DNA from: Bacillota bacterium
Lineage (GTDB): Bacteria; Bacillota; Bacilli; Paenibacillales; NBRC-103111
Assembly (NCBI GenBank): GCA_023388055.1
Contig: JAEWGW010000024.1
Coordinates: 1-64,000 of the forward strand
Reading direction: 5' to 3'
Length of the DNA stretch: 64,000 nucleotides
Shown here: positions 50,069 through 58,589 of the stretch, piece by piece
How positions within the stretch are numbered: position 1 is the stretch's first letter
Layout: every line of letters starts with the position of its first letter
Made by a program: the position numbers and the translations under genes
Notes under the pieces: model-generated
The model's input: only the letters and a program-made list of their open reading frames with translations
Told to the model about the DNA's origin: nothing
Database searches by the model: none

Positions 50069-50923
50069 ATGATGGGATTGCACTTGCTGGACATTGAAGA
50101 GCTGGACGAATCCGATATTCGGGATATTTATGAGCGGGCGGACAGCCTTCGGTTGAAGCGGGAGGGATCTCCTCTGTCGGGGAAAACCTGCGTGATCTTC
50201 TTTCCCGAGTCCAGCATCCGCACACGTGTTACCTTCGAGAAGGGGATCCAGCTGTTGGGCGGCAGTAGCATTCTGTTCCCGCCGGAGGCGCTGGACAAGC
50301 CGGAACGGCTCCGGGATGTAATGGGGTATCTGGAGAATTGGGCGGATGCGGCCATCATCCGGCACCCGGACCTGGACAAGCTCCGGGAGCTGGCGGCCCA
50401 TGCCCATATTCCGGTTATCAATGCCATGACCACCTACAATCATCCCTGCGAAATCCTTGCGGATCTGTATGCCCTGCGTCTCCGGCGGCCGGATTACCGG
50501 GAGCTGACGTATACCTTTGTGGGGCCGCCGGGCAACATCGGCCGTACCTGGATGCACATGGCGCAGCTGATGGGACTGGTGTTTATCCATGTCTGCCGGC
50601 CCGGTCAGCAGATGGCGGAGGAGGGCCGCTATTACCGGTTTACCAACTCCCTGGAGGAAGCCCTCCGGGAGAGTGATGTGGTACTCACGGACTCGCTGCC
50701 GTCTATGTTCCGTGAAGAGGGCTATTACCGGGATTACCGGATCACGCCGGAGCGTATGGCATTGGCCAGACCGGGTGCCCTGCTTAATCCCTGCCCGCCC
50801 TTCCGTGTGGATGAGGAGGTCAGCGGCTCCGTCATCGACTCCCCGTATTTTGTGGGCTACAGCTTTAAGCGGCATCTCCTGGAGGTTCAGCAGGCGGTGC
50901 TCCTGTATGGTCTGGAACGGTAA
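50069..50923 (+). CDS. Aberrant carbamoyltransferase-superfamily protein
   Basis: About 284 aa (starts at 50069, 50072 or TTG 50078). The carbamoyl-phosphate loop SIRTR (49-53) and a NHPCEILADL motif (about 123-132) mark the aspartate/ornithine carbamoyltransferase superfamily. Two features depart from ornithine enzymes: the HPCQ glutamine is glutamate, and the HCLP loop is replaced by NPCPPF. No arginine or pyrimidine gene is near. It may use another acceptor or have lost the activity. A DUF5680 gene precedes it and a cupin gene follows. Confidence 0.75.
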   Translation: MMGLHLLDIEELDESDIRDIYERADSLRLKREGSPLSGKTCVIFFPESSIRTRVTFEKGIQLLGGSSILFPPEALDKPERLRDVMGYLENWADAAIIRHPDLDKLRELAAHAHIPVINAMTTYNHPCEILADLYALRLRRPDYRELTYTFVGPPGNIGRTWMHMAQLMGLVFIHVCRPGQQMAEEGRYYRFTNSLEEALRESDVVLTDSLPSMFREEGYYRDYRITPERMALARPGALLNPCPPFRVDEEVSGSVIDSPYFVGYSFKRHLLEVQQAVLLYGLER

Positions 50924-51032
50924 GTCCGCCTCCGCCTGCCTGCTCACGGGCTGCGGTTCTAGCTTTTCCCGGGTGGAATATACTTAACGGGTGGATGGTT
51001 TCCAACATTTACCCCCGGGGAGTGGATTGCTT

Positions 51033-51794
51033 GTGGCGGTTTCGTATATGGACTTCACATCGCCGAATGCGCAGTATACCTACGATCTGCGCAATAACCG
51101 GATATTCGCCAAGGACAGCGGCAATGTCATCTATGCGCTGGGTGTGCAGCAGCTGAATACCTTGGGGAATGTTTCCCTGCTGGATATTTATCTGACCAAA
51201 GGCAACGTGGTCGAGCCGCATATCCACCAGAATGCGTCGGAACTGGTTTATGCCATTTCGGGGGCGGCAGTGGTGTCCATGCTGAACCCCTTTACCAAGC
51301 AGGTGCAGCAGTACGCCATTACGCCCGGGCAGGTGGCCAATGTGCCTCAAGGCTGGATCCACTGGGAGGTGGCAACGGAGGACGGCACCCATCTGCTGGC
51401 GGTATTCGATGCGCCGGTGCCGGAGTTTATCGGGATATCAGATTTCCTGAGGCTGGTGCCCCGCAATATACTGGCCCATACCTATTGTCTGGATCAGGCG
51501 GCTATTACGCAGGCATTGGCTCCCATTACCGCCACAACGGTGATCGGGCCTCCAGCGGATTGCGCCCAATACCACCAGCCTGTACAGCAGCAGCCTGAGG
51601 CGATGATCCATGCCCAAGGAGCCGTGCAGCAGCCGGCACAGAATGCACGTGGCACCTACGGCGGCTATTACAACCACCCGTATTATGGGCACACACCTGT
51701 TCAGGGGTACGCTCAGAGTTACGTCCAGGGATATCCTCCCTCCTATGGGCAGCCCTATGTTTATCCGGGCCAGCAGGGGCAGGAGGACGATTAA
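51033..51794 (+). CDS. Cupin protein with Tyr/Gln/Gly-rich C-terminal tail
   Basis: Protein of 253 aa from a GTG at 51033 behind GGGGAGTGG; the frame extends upstream to 50991 without a ribosome binding site. The cupin fold has a metal-type motif HIHQNASELVY and the second motif PQGWIHWEV (about 60-125). The last about 90 residues are rich in Tyr, Gln, Gly and Pro (for example GGYYNHPYYGHTPVQGY), a composition seen in spore-coat-type proteins. A coat or exosporium role is inferred from that tail. Confidence 0.75.
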   Translation: MAVSYMDFTSPNAQYTYDLRNNRIFAKDSGNVIYALGVQQLNTLGNVSLLDIYLTKGNVVEPHIHQNASELVYAISGAAVVSMLNPFTKQVQQYAITPGQVANVPQGWIHWEVATEDGTHLLAVFDAPVPEFIGISDFLRLVPRNILAHTYCLDQAAITQALAPITATTVIGPPADCAQYHQPVQQQPEAMIHAQGAVQQPAQNARGTYGGYYNHPYYGHTPVQGYAQSYVQGYPPSYGQPYVYPGQQGQEDD

Positions 51795-51838
51795 GGGGAA
51801 GCTGCCGCAGGCGTATGATCATTCCAGTAAGACAGTAG

Positions 51839-51886
51839 CTGACTATAAAGTAAGCTGACTATACAGTAAACTGACTATACAGCAAG
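51839..51886. repeat. 16-bp tandem repeat, three units
   Basis: Units at 51839-51854, 51855-51870 and 51871-51886 follow CTGACTATAMAGYAAR. They differ at one to three positions and lie just after the cupin gene. Confidence 0.88.
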
Positions 51887-51912
51887 CCCAACTTCACAGT
51901 AAGTAAATCACC

Positions 51913-51946
51913 AAGCCGCAGGGTTAACCGCCTGGCGGCTTTTGTT
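51913..51946 (+). terminator. Terminator of the cupin gene
   Basis: The arms AAGCCGC and GCGGCTT (51913-51942) with an inner AGG/CCT pair are followed by TTTGTTA. Confidence 0.75.
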
Positions 51947-52103
51947 ATGGGCCGGGAGGGTTTGGATGTAACTGAATTTTCCCTGGTTTTGACAATGGCT
52001 GAAGCGTATACTGGCGCTACCCAGAAATAACACGGTCCGCCTCAGCCTGGATGTCTATTGGTGATAAGCGTGAATACATAAAGCAAGACGATAGGAGGAT
52101 AAC

Positions 52104-53873
52104 ATGTTTCGAAAATCATTGCAGACGATTCGTATTTTGTTCCGGTACGCACCGGGGCTGACGGTGATCAAGCTGGTGCAGTTGGGGCTGACCGGCGTGA
52201 TGGCGCCGTTATCCATTTACTTTATCCAACGGGTGATTGACGCTGCTTCGGGTGTGGTAGCCCAAGGGGCAGGCTGGAAGGCCCTGGCTGTCTGGTGCGT
52301 TTGCCTGCTGGGGGCGCTGCTGTTCAACTCGACGGAGGGGGGCTTCCTGGACGGGATTCTCGGCATTGCCATCAAACGAAGGCTGAACAGCGGCATGACA
52401 CCGAATATTGTAGACAAGTTCAAACGGATGGAATATGCCTGCTTTGAGGACAAGGACGTGCAGGATACCCTCCAACGTATGTCCAGCGATCCTCAGGAGA
52501 AGGTATTCCAGCTGTTTTTAAGCGTGACCGGGGTATTGACCTGCATGATGGCGATGGCCGGCTCTGCCCTGGTATTCGCCCAGGTGGGATGGTGGTTTAT
52601 GGCCGGATTTCTGGCCTTGCTGGTCCCGGTAGTATGGCTGGACTTCAAGGCGGCGGATATGATGAACACCATGTTCAACAGCCAGTCCACGGATGAGCGC
52701 CGGATGCGTGATCTGGGGAATCTGGTGGCCGGCAAGGCGGCTCTGTTCGAGCTGAAGCTGTTTGGCGCTACGGAATTTATTATGGGAAAATGGCGGGGCT
52801 TGGCCCATCAGGTGCTCCGCACGCGGATCAAAACCACCTTCCACGCCCAGCGTTATTATCTGGTAAGTCTGCTTTTGTTCAAGGTTTGGGCGGCCTTTAT
52901 TGTCCTCAGCCTGGTTGCCGGGGCGCTGCGGGGAGATATGACCATCGGTCTATTTACCGCGCTCATCGCCTCCACCGGTGCAGTGCTCAGCAATGCGGAG
53001 CTGCTTTCCCACACCCTGCAGCGCCTGCGCTCCCGTTATTTGCTGATGGATCATTATTATGCCTTCCTGGCCCTTCCGGAGGTGGTGTACGGGAACCGGA
53101 CACTGGGAGAGGGGCCGCTAACGGTGGAGTTCGACCGGGTGGTGTTTTCCTATCCCAAGACGTCCGTTCCTGTGCTGAATGGAGTGAGCTTTACAGTGGG
53201 CCCCGGGGAGCGGGCCTCTCTGGTGGGGGAGAACGGCGCGGGCAAGTCCACGATCATCAAGCTGCTGTGCCGCCTGTATGAGCCGGATAGCGGACGTATT
53301 CTCGTCAACGGGATTCCCATCCGGGAGCTGCGGCGCAGTGAGCTTGCCCGGGTGTTTTCGGTGATCTTCCAGGATTACCAGCGGTATGAGCTGTCCCTGC
53401 GGGAAAATGTGGCCTTAGGCGATTTATCCCGGCTGGAGGATGATGAGGCGCTTCGAGCCGCGTTACGGATGGGCATGGCCGAGGAGATGGCCGGCGATCT
53501 GGATATGCCCCTGGGCAAGCTGGACCCAACAGGGAGAGATCTGTCCGGCGGCCAGTGGCAGCGGGTGGCTCTTGCCCGGGCGTGTCTGCCGCACAGTGCC
53601 TTCGTGATCCTGGATGAACCTGCTGCCGCTCTGGACCCCTTGGCGGAAAGCCGGATGTATGAAAGCTTCGCCAGGGTTCTGGCCAACCGGGGCTGCATTC
53701 TGATCTCCCATCGTCTGGCCAGCGCCCGGATGGCGGACAACATCATCGTGCTGGCCAACGGGATTGTGGCGGAAAACGGGAACCACCGGACCTTGATGCA
53801 GAACGGGGGCATTTATGCCCGGATGTATGAGAGCCAGCGGTCCTGGTACGGGAAGGAGGCGGTGGTATCGTGA
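52104..53873 (+). CDS. Half-size ABC exporter, subunit 1
   Basis: Protein of 589 aa: a six-helix transmembrane domain (about 1-330) fused to an ATPase domain. Walker A is GENGAGKST, the signature DLSGGQWQRVALARA, Walker B FVILDEPAAALD and the H-loop ISHRLAS. A textbook AGGAGG lies seven bases before the ATG. It overlaps subunit 2 by a GTGA, so a heterodimeric exporter is expected. No leader-peptide gene or peptidase C39 domain is present. Substrate may be a drug, lipid or peptide. Confidence 0.92.
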   Translation: MFRKSLQTIRILFRYAPGLTVIKLVQLGLTGVMAPLSIYFIQRVIDAASGVVAQGAGWKALAVWCVCLLGALLFNSTEGGFLDGILGIAIKRRLNSGMTPNIVDKFKRMEYACFEDKDVQDTLQRMSSDPQEKVFQLFLSVTGVLTCMMAMAGSALVFAQVGWWFMAGFLALLVPVVWLDFKAADMMNTMFNSQSTDERRMRDLGNLVAGKAALFELKLFGATEFIMGKWRGLAHQVLRTRIKTTFHAQRYYLVSLLLFKVWAAFIVLSLVAGALRGDMTIGLFTALIASTGAVLSNAELLSHTLQRLRSRYLLMDHYYAFLALPEVVYGNRTLGEGPLTVEFDRVVFSYPKTSVPVLNGVSFTVGPGERASLVGENGAGKSTIIKLLCRLYEPDSGRILVNGIPIRELRRSELARVFSVIFQDYQRYELSLRENVALGDLSRLEDDEALRAALRMGMAEEMAGDLDMPLGKLDPTGRDLSGGQWQRVALARACLPHSAFVILDEPAAALDPLAESRMYESFARVLANRGCILISHRLASARMADNIIVLANGIVAENGNHRTLMQNGGIYARMYESQRSWYGKEAVVS

Positions 53874-55615
53874 GCAGTCTGCGGCGGATTTATGCCAGTA
53901 TATTCAAATGGGCGCCTGCTTCGGCAGTCGCCACTGTGCTCCAGCAGCTGCTGGGCGCTTTGGTGCCGGCGGCTGTGACGGTGGTATCGGCCGGGCTGTT
54001 CGACCATGCGGCCAAAGCCATCAACGGGCAGGCGGATAGCAGCAAGCTGTATCTGTATGCAGCCCTTTATTTGATCATCTATCTGATTAACGACGTTCTG
54101 GAATATATCTTCAGCATCGCGGTAAATGCAGGAATTTACGAGAAGGGCACCGCGTATTTCCGCATGGCCCTTTATGAAAAGGTGGCCAAGCTGCCTCTCC
54201 TTGCTCTGGAGGACCCGGAGGTGTTAAACCGTAAGGAACGGGCGGATAAGGCGGTTCAGGACGAATCCCTCTCCGCGCTGTTCAACGGCACCCTGGTGTT
54301 TTTGCGGGCTCCATTAACCGCAGTTGCCCTTGCAGCTGTGTTGGCCCGGTACAGCGTGTGGCTGTTGCCCCTGTCGCTGCTCTCGGTGCTGCCGTATTTG
54401 GTCGCCCGTCTGATACGCGGCAAGGAATTCTTCCACGTTAAACGGGCCCAGGCGCCCGAAACCCGCCGGCTTGCCTATTTGTGGAGCCTGTTCCATACCC
54501 GCCAGACAGCCAAGGAAATGCGGGTGGCGGGCTTCGACGGTTACCTCACCGGGAAGTGGGCCGCCACCCGGGACAAGGTCAATGAGGAGCTGTGGGCGGT
54601 AGGGAGGAAGGATGCCGTCAGCCTGCTTTTCTGCGATCTGTTCCGTATCCTGGGATACGGCGCCTCCATCGGACTGGTGCTGATGCTGGCGCTGCGGGGG
54701 CAGGTGACAATGGGGGTGTTCGGCGCCTCCGTTACAGCGTTCCTCAGTATGCAGATGACCATGAAGGTATTTCTTCAATTCCTGGGGCGGATTCCCGAGC
54801 AGCTGGGCTACGCCAAGGACTATTACGCATTTCTGAACCAAAAGGAGGAGGAGAACGGCAGTGCCGCTTATCCGGGGCTGCAGCAGGATATCCGCCTGGA
54901 GGGTGTAGGCTTCCGTTATCCCGGCCAGACGGGTTATGCCTTGAATGATCTGGATCTGGTGATCCGCAAAGGAGAGAAGATAGCCGTGCTTGGGGAGAAC
55001 GGCAGCGGCAAAACCACTCTGGGCAAGCTGCTGCTGGGTTTTTATCCGCCGGAGGAGGGGGAGGTTTTCTTCGATGGTGTGCCGGTGGGGCATTATGACC
55101 AGACCGGCTTCCGCCGCCAAGCGTCGGCCGTGGCCCAGCAGTTCGCCGTCTACAATCTCAGCCTGAGAGAAAATGTGGCGCTGTCGGATACGGGCCGGCT
55201 CCATGCCGACGGCGATATTATGGAGGCCCTGCGGCAGGCGGGGCTGGAGGGGGTAGGCGGCCTCGACGAGTCCATGGGCCGAGAATTCGGGGGCCGGGAG
55301 CTGTCCGGCGGCCAATGGCAGAAGCTGGCCATTGGCCGGGGGCTGTTCCGGCCAAGCAGCCTGATTCTGCTGGATGAACCCACCGCCGCCCTGGACCCGC
55401 TGGTGGAAACGGATATTCTCCGTTCCTTTATCCATGCCGCCCAGGATAAAACGGCGGTGATCATCTCCCACCGGGTGGGGCTGTGCAAGCTGGTGGACCG
55501 GATCGTGGTCATGAAGGGCGGACGGGTTGCCGAAAGCGGCACCCACCAGGAGCTGCTGGCGGCAGGCGGGGAATATGCCCGGTTGTACACCGCCCAGGAG
55601 CAGTGGTACCGGTAG
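53870..55615 (+). CDS. Half-size ABC exporter, subunit 2
   Basis: Protein of 581 aa, starting at the GTG that overlaps the stop of subunit 1, with GGAAGGAGG upstream. The transmembrane domain spans about 15-320, followed by an ATPase domain with Walker A GENGSGKTT, the signature ELSGGQWQKLAIGRG, Walker B LILLDEPTAALD and the H-loop ISHRVG. Both subunits look catalytically intact. The pair resembles the exporters in bacteriocin or multidrug clusters, but no precursor is visible. Confidence 0.92.
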   Translation: MSSLRRIYASIFKWAPASAVATVLQQLLGALVPAAVTVVSAGLFDHAAKAINGQADSSKLYLYAALYLIIYLINDVLEYIFSIAVNAGIYEKGTAYFRMALYEKVAKLPLLALEDPEVLNRKERADKAVQDESLSALFNGTLVFLRAPLTAVALAAVLARYSVWLLPLSLLSVLPYLVARLIRGKEFFHVKRAQAPETRRLAYLWSLFHTRQTAKEMRVAGFDGYLTGKWAATRDKVNEELWAVGRKDAVSLLFCDLFRILGYGASIGLVLMLALRGQVTMGVFGASVTAFLSMQMTMKVFLQFLGRIPEQLGYAKDYYAFLNQKEEENGSAAYPGLQQDIRLEGVGFRYPGQTGYALNDLDLVIRKGEKIAVLGENGSGKTTLGKLLLGFYPPEEGEVFFDGVPVGHYDQTGFRRQASAVAQQFAVYNLSLRENVALSDTGRLHADGDIMEALRQAGLEGVGGLDESMGREFGGRELSGGQWQKLAIGRGLFRPSSLILLDEPTAALDPLVETDILRSFIHAAQDKTAVIISHRVGLCKLVDRIVVMKGGRVAESGTHQELLAAGGEYARLYTAQEQWYR

Positions 55616-55813
55616 CGGGCAGCGGCAAGCGCTGGGGCGTGCTCAACCGCGCTCCAGGCGGAAGCGGTGCTGCTGCAGCGCTCGTTTGCTTCGGCGCGAT
55701 CACCTCCGGTGCAGACTTTGGTCTACCGAAGAATACTGCTCTTGCTGATTTCGCCAATCCGCCAGGTGCTCCGCGTCTTGTTTGCGGTTGCCGGTTCCCT
55801 GGCACTCCGGGCA

Positions 55814-56575
55814 TTATCCCTGCTTGCGGGCTACCACCCGCAGCCGCCGGTAGTCCATTACCCAGCGTCCGTCCCGGAACAATGCTGGCGCCAGCTGCTT
55901 TTCCAGATGCTCCAGCACCGCCTGGCGGCTGGCATCATCCAGCATACTGAGCACCCCGTTGGCGAAGGTGTTGACCCACTTGCGGAAGCCCGCCTCCCCG
56001 TCCTCCAGAGGCGTGGGCCGGTGGAAGCAAAAAGCCAGCTCCACCTCAAGACCGTGCTTTTCCAGCAGAGTCGCGTATTCTCCTACAGTCGGGAAATACC
56101 AAGGCAGCTGGAGCTTCCCGGCGGCTCCAACAGCCTCAAACGCCCATGGCAGCCCCCGGACAATGGAGGCGATGTTGCCATGGGTGCCGAATTCGGCCAC
56201 CAGCCGCCCTCCGGGCCGCAGGCTTCCGGCAATGGAAGCGGCGGCCCCTTCGGCGTTGGTGAGCCAATGCAGCGCCGCATTGCTGAAGACGGCGTCGGCC
56301 GGCACAGGGCTTCGGTAGGACTGGCCGTCCGCCAGCACAAGCTCCAGCTCCGGATGTTTGGCCCTGGCGGCTGCCAGCATCTCGGGGGAAGCGTCGATGC
56401 CCGCTACCCGGGCGCCGGACCGGGCGATGGCAGCGGTTAAGTCGCCGGTTCCGCAGCCCCAATCCAGAATGAATTGCCCCTCCTGCGGTTGGAGCAGCTC
56501 CAGGAGGGACTCCCCAAACCGGGAGACAAACGCCATATCCCCATCATACATACCGGTATTCCACTTGTGATCCAT
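55814..56575 (-). CDS. Class I SAM-dependent methyltransferase
   Basis: Protein of 253 aa from ATG 56575, with GGAGG nine bases upstream; the ATG at 56584 lies on the ribosome binding site. The SAM site is ILDWGCGTGDLTAAIARSG (motif I) followed by VAGIDASPEML, and motif VADAVFSNAALHWLTNA. It resembles trans-aconitate 2-methyltransferase-like enzymes, which have an N-terminal Trp-Asn-x-x-x-Y stretch as here. The substrate is unproven. Confidence 0.9.
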   Translation of the reverse strand: MDHKWNTGMYDGDMAFVSRFGESLLELLQPQEGQFILDWGCGTGDLTAAIARSGARVAGIDASPEMLAAARAKHPELELVLADGQSYRSPVPADAVFSNAALHWLTNAEGAAASIAGSLRPGGRLVAEFGTHGNIASIVRGLPWAFEAVGAAGKLQLPWYFPTVGEYATLLEKHGLEVELAFCFHRPTPLEDGEAGFRKWVNTFANGVLSMLDDASRQAVLEHLEKQLAPALFRDGRWVMDYRRLRVVARKQG

Positions 56576-56753
56576 CTGCAGCATCCTCCTTTTTTTGACC
56601 GTACGATTACCTTAACCGTATATCCATGGAGCTCATTTGAGAAATATATAAAACAAATGAAATCTATAGGAGGGGCCTATAACCGCATGGCGCATATACA
56701 TCGTGGGTTACAATTCGGTGCGGCTGCTTACGCCGATGATGGCCCCCGAGCCA

Positions 56754-56940
56754 GCTAACGGAAGCCACAGCCCTTATTTGGCGAAAAAACAGGCTTTTGA
56801 AAATCTAACGGAAGAGAGCGCCGTTATTTGGTCAAAATGGTCCTCGAACGGGCGTGTTGGGCGGATATAACGGCTGTGGCTTCCGTTAGAAAATGGAGAG
56901 TGCCTGTTCGGGACAAATAGCGGCTCTCACCGCCGTTAGA
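56754..56940. repeat. 187-bp palindromic repeat element, copy 2
   Basis: Forward units at 56754-56780 and 56804-56830, reverse units at 56864-56890 and 56914-56940, each 27 bp with spacing 50, 60 and 50. The last unit is, on the reverse strand, identical to the first unit of the copy at 45442. The first and third units share an 18-base run (CTAACGGAAGCCACAGCC), so the arms can pair. The gaps between units are not conserved in sequence but are in length. Confidence 0.9.
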
Positions 56941-56945
56941 ATCGT

Positions 56946-56981
56946 CTAGTATCCCTAGTATCCCTAGTATCCCTAGTATCC
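56946..56981. repeat. 9-bp tandem array (CTAGTATCC)
   Basis: Four perfect copies of CTAGTATCC at 56946-56981, then degenerate copies to about 57040 (CCAGTATCG, CTAGTATCT and others). It adjoins the 187-bp element. Confidence 0.9.
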
Positions 56982-57224
56982 CCAGTATCGACTAGTATCT
57001 CTGGCACCGTCTAGTATTCCTAGTAACTTCTAGCATCGTCTTATCCTCCAGTATCGTCTGAGGCCCCAGCGACAATGACTGGAAAGCATAATTCAGCTAC
57101 AGGCGCGCTATTTTGCCCCCTCCCCCTCACTTTCTAAAACAGGCAAACCGCCGCATCCCATTCGTCCATACCTCTTACTCTCTCATGCATATGCTGAAGA
57201 ATGAGAGAGGAGGTGGCCATCGAT

Positions 57225-57596
57225 ATGGAAAAAGCAGCAATCGCACAGGTTTACCCCCGTCTGCGGCTTTATTCGGAGGAGAACTTCCGGGGCATCCGGC
57301 GCACCGTGCGCGGGAATGTGGGCATTGCCAACCTGGAGCGTAGATTCGACGATGTGGAGAGCCTCACCTTTTTTTCGACCAGCAGGAATGCTACGTTAGT
57401 TCTGTTCTCGCGGACCAACTTCCGCGGCAGCTTCCGGGTATTCCGCGGCAACGTCAGTCTCCGGGACTTGGATGATATCATCGGAGGCGATGATGAGCCG
57501 GAATCGCTGATTTCGTCCAACCGGTTTCTCACCCTGGCTCAAATCCGGGCAATCCGTTCCTCCGGCAATCTGCCGTCAGGCTTCAGAAGGCTCTAA
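57225..57596 (+). CDS. Beta/gamma-crystallin-like small protein
   Basis: Protein of 123 aa from ATG 57225 with AGGAGG upstream. It has two similar modules: LRLYSEENFRGIRRTVRGNVGIANLERRFDDVESLTFF and LVLFSRTNFRGSFRVFRGNVSLRDL...DDEPESLIS. Each shows the Y/F-x(6)-F-x-G pattern of crystallin Greek keys and a D-D/E-x-E-S calcium-loop-like end, though the final serine is leucine. No signal peptide is visible. Function is unknown; relatives act in calcium binding or spore resistance. Confidence 0.72.
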   Translation: MEKAAIAQVYPRLRLYSEENFRGIRRTVRGNVGIANLERRFDDVESLTFFSTSRNATLVLFSRTNFRGSFRVFRGNVSLRDLDDIIGGDDEPESLISSNRFLTLAQIRAIRSSGNLPSGFRRL

Positions 57597-57642
57597 TATT
57601 CCGATCATACACCGCACCGCAGCTGCACGTGCAAAACAAAAA

Positions 57643-57666
57643 ACCGCCCAATCGGCGGTTTTTTTT
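57643..57666 (+). terminator. Terminator of the crystallin-like gene, probably bidirectional
   Basis: ACCGCC and GGCGGT form a stem with a CAATC-like loop, followed by eight T on the plus strand and TTTTTTG on the minus strand. Confidence 0.88.
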
Positions 57667-57703
57667 ACGAAAATGCATTATGGTAGCATTTTCATTCGGG
57701 GGC

Positions 57704-57756
57704 TCCCCCAAAAGTACCCGGAATTTGCTTCGAAGCATCTCGTCACTTTTGGGGGA
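57704..57756. repeat. 12-bp perfect inverted repeat
   Basis: TCCCCCAAAAGT (57704-57715) and ACTTTTGGGGGA (57745-57756) flank a 29-base middle with GCTTCGAAGC. TTGTTTTG follows on the plus strand. Another short hairpin lies at about 57670-57692. It may be a terminator pair or a remnant. Confidence 0.65.
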
Positions 57757-57782
57757 TTGTTTTGTTGGCACAAATTCACTCA

Positions 57783-58589
57783 TTACGATCGTGGGGAGGA
57801 AGGCTGCACAATCTCCAGCGGGATGACGGACTGGTAACGCTCCGCTCCAACCGCCACCTCATGAATATGAACCGCTACATCGAAGGAACGGCGCAGATTT
57901 TGCTCCGTGATAACCGCTTGTGATTCCCCGTATATACTGTGTCCCGTTCTGTCCAGAATAAGCGCGTGGGTGGAGATCTTAAGCGCGTGGCTGGGATAGT
58001 GGGTATTAAATAAACAGGCAATACCCTTGTTGCGGGCCAAATCCCGGATGGTTTCCAGCACAACCAGTTGGTTCTTGAAATCCAGATTGGATTCCGGCTC
58101 GTCCAGAATCAGGATTTGCGGGTTGGCGATCAGCGCTCTTCCGATCAGTACCATTTGCAGTTCGCCGCCGCTCATCTGGTTGCAGAGCTTGCCGCGCAAA
58201 TACTGGATTCCCAGCAATTCCATATTCTCCTCGGCCATAGCCAGCTCCTTCTTGCCGGGCTGGGAGAATAAGCCGATATGGGCGCTGCGGCCCATGAGAA
58301 TCATTTCCTCGGAGGTGTAGGAGAAGGCGGCATTCTTGGCCTGCGGGACGTAGGCAATGGTCCTCCACAGCTGCGAAACGGGAATCCGGCTGACCTGCAC
58401 CTTGTTTAACAGACATTCCCCGCCTGTCCAGGTCTGGATATTCATCATGCATTTCAGCAGGGTGGTTTTGCCCACCCCGTTGGGCCCCAGCACGGCCAGC
58501 ACCTGTCCTCCGGATAGCTCCAGGTTGATGTTTTTTAGAATCAGACGGTTACTTTTATAGCCAAAGGAGGCATTCTTCACTTCCAGCAT
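57783..58589 (-). CDS. Iron-chelate ABC transporter ATP-binding protein
   Basis: Protein of 268 aa of the FecE/BtuD class. Walker A is GPNGVGKTT, signature MSGGELQMVLIGRA and Walker B ILILDEPESNLD, followed by an H-loop histidine in NTHYPSH. Third gene of an operon; its ATG overlaps the permease stop by one base. Control by the Fur-type box upstream of the binding-protein gene is likely. Confidence 0.92.
   Translation of the reverse strand: MLEVKNASFGYKSNRLILKNINLELSGGQVLAVLGPNGVGKTTLLKCMMNIQTWTGGECLLNKVQVSRIPVSQLWRTIAYVPQAKNAAFSYTSEEMILMGRSAHIGLFSQPGKKELAMAEENMELLGIQYLRGKLCNQMSGGELQMVLIGRALIANPQILILDEPESNLDFKNQLVVLETIRDLARNKGIACLFNTHYPSHALKISTHALILDRTGHSIYGESQAVITEQNLRRSFDVAVHIHEVAVGAERYQSVIPLEIVQPSSPRS

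Larger units (their letters stand above)
51795..52103. other. Intergenic region with tandem repeat and terminator
   Basis: About 310 bases holding a 16-bp tandem repeat and a terminator, then a plain stretch with TTGACA at about 51991 but no well-spaced -10. Small frames near 51970-52040 lack usable ribosome binding sites. Confidence 0.5.
56576..57224. other. Gene-free intergenic region with repeats
   Basis: About 650 bases between divergent genes. It contains the second 187-bp element and a 9-bp tandem array. Small frames here lack ribosome binding sites. Confidence 0.65.

Noticed and set aside
51960..52045. Leader peptide gene for the ABC exporter pair (about 22 codons from TTG near 51963)
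   Set aside because: Ribosome binding site is too close to the start and no leader cleavage motif is present.
54314..55546. 410-codon minus-strand frame opposite the second ABC exporter
   Set aside because: Antisense shadow caused by high G+C; both ABC motifs lie on the plus strand.
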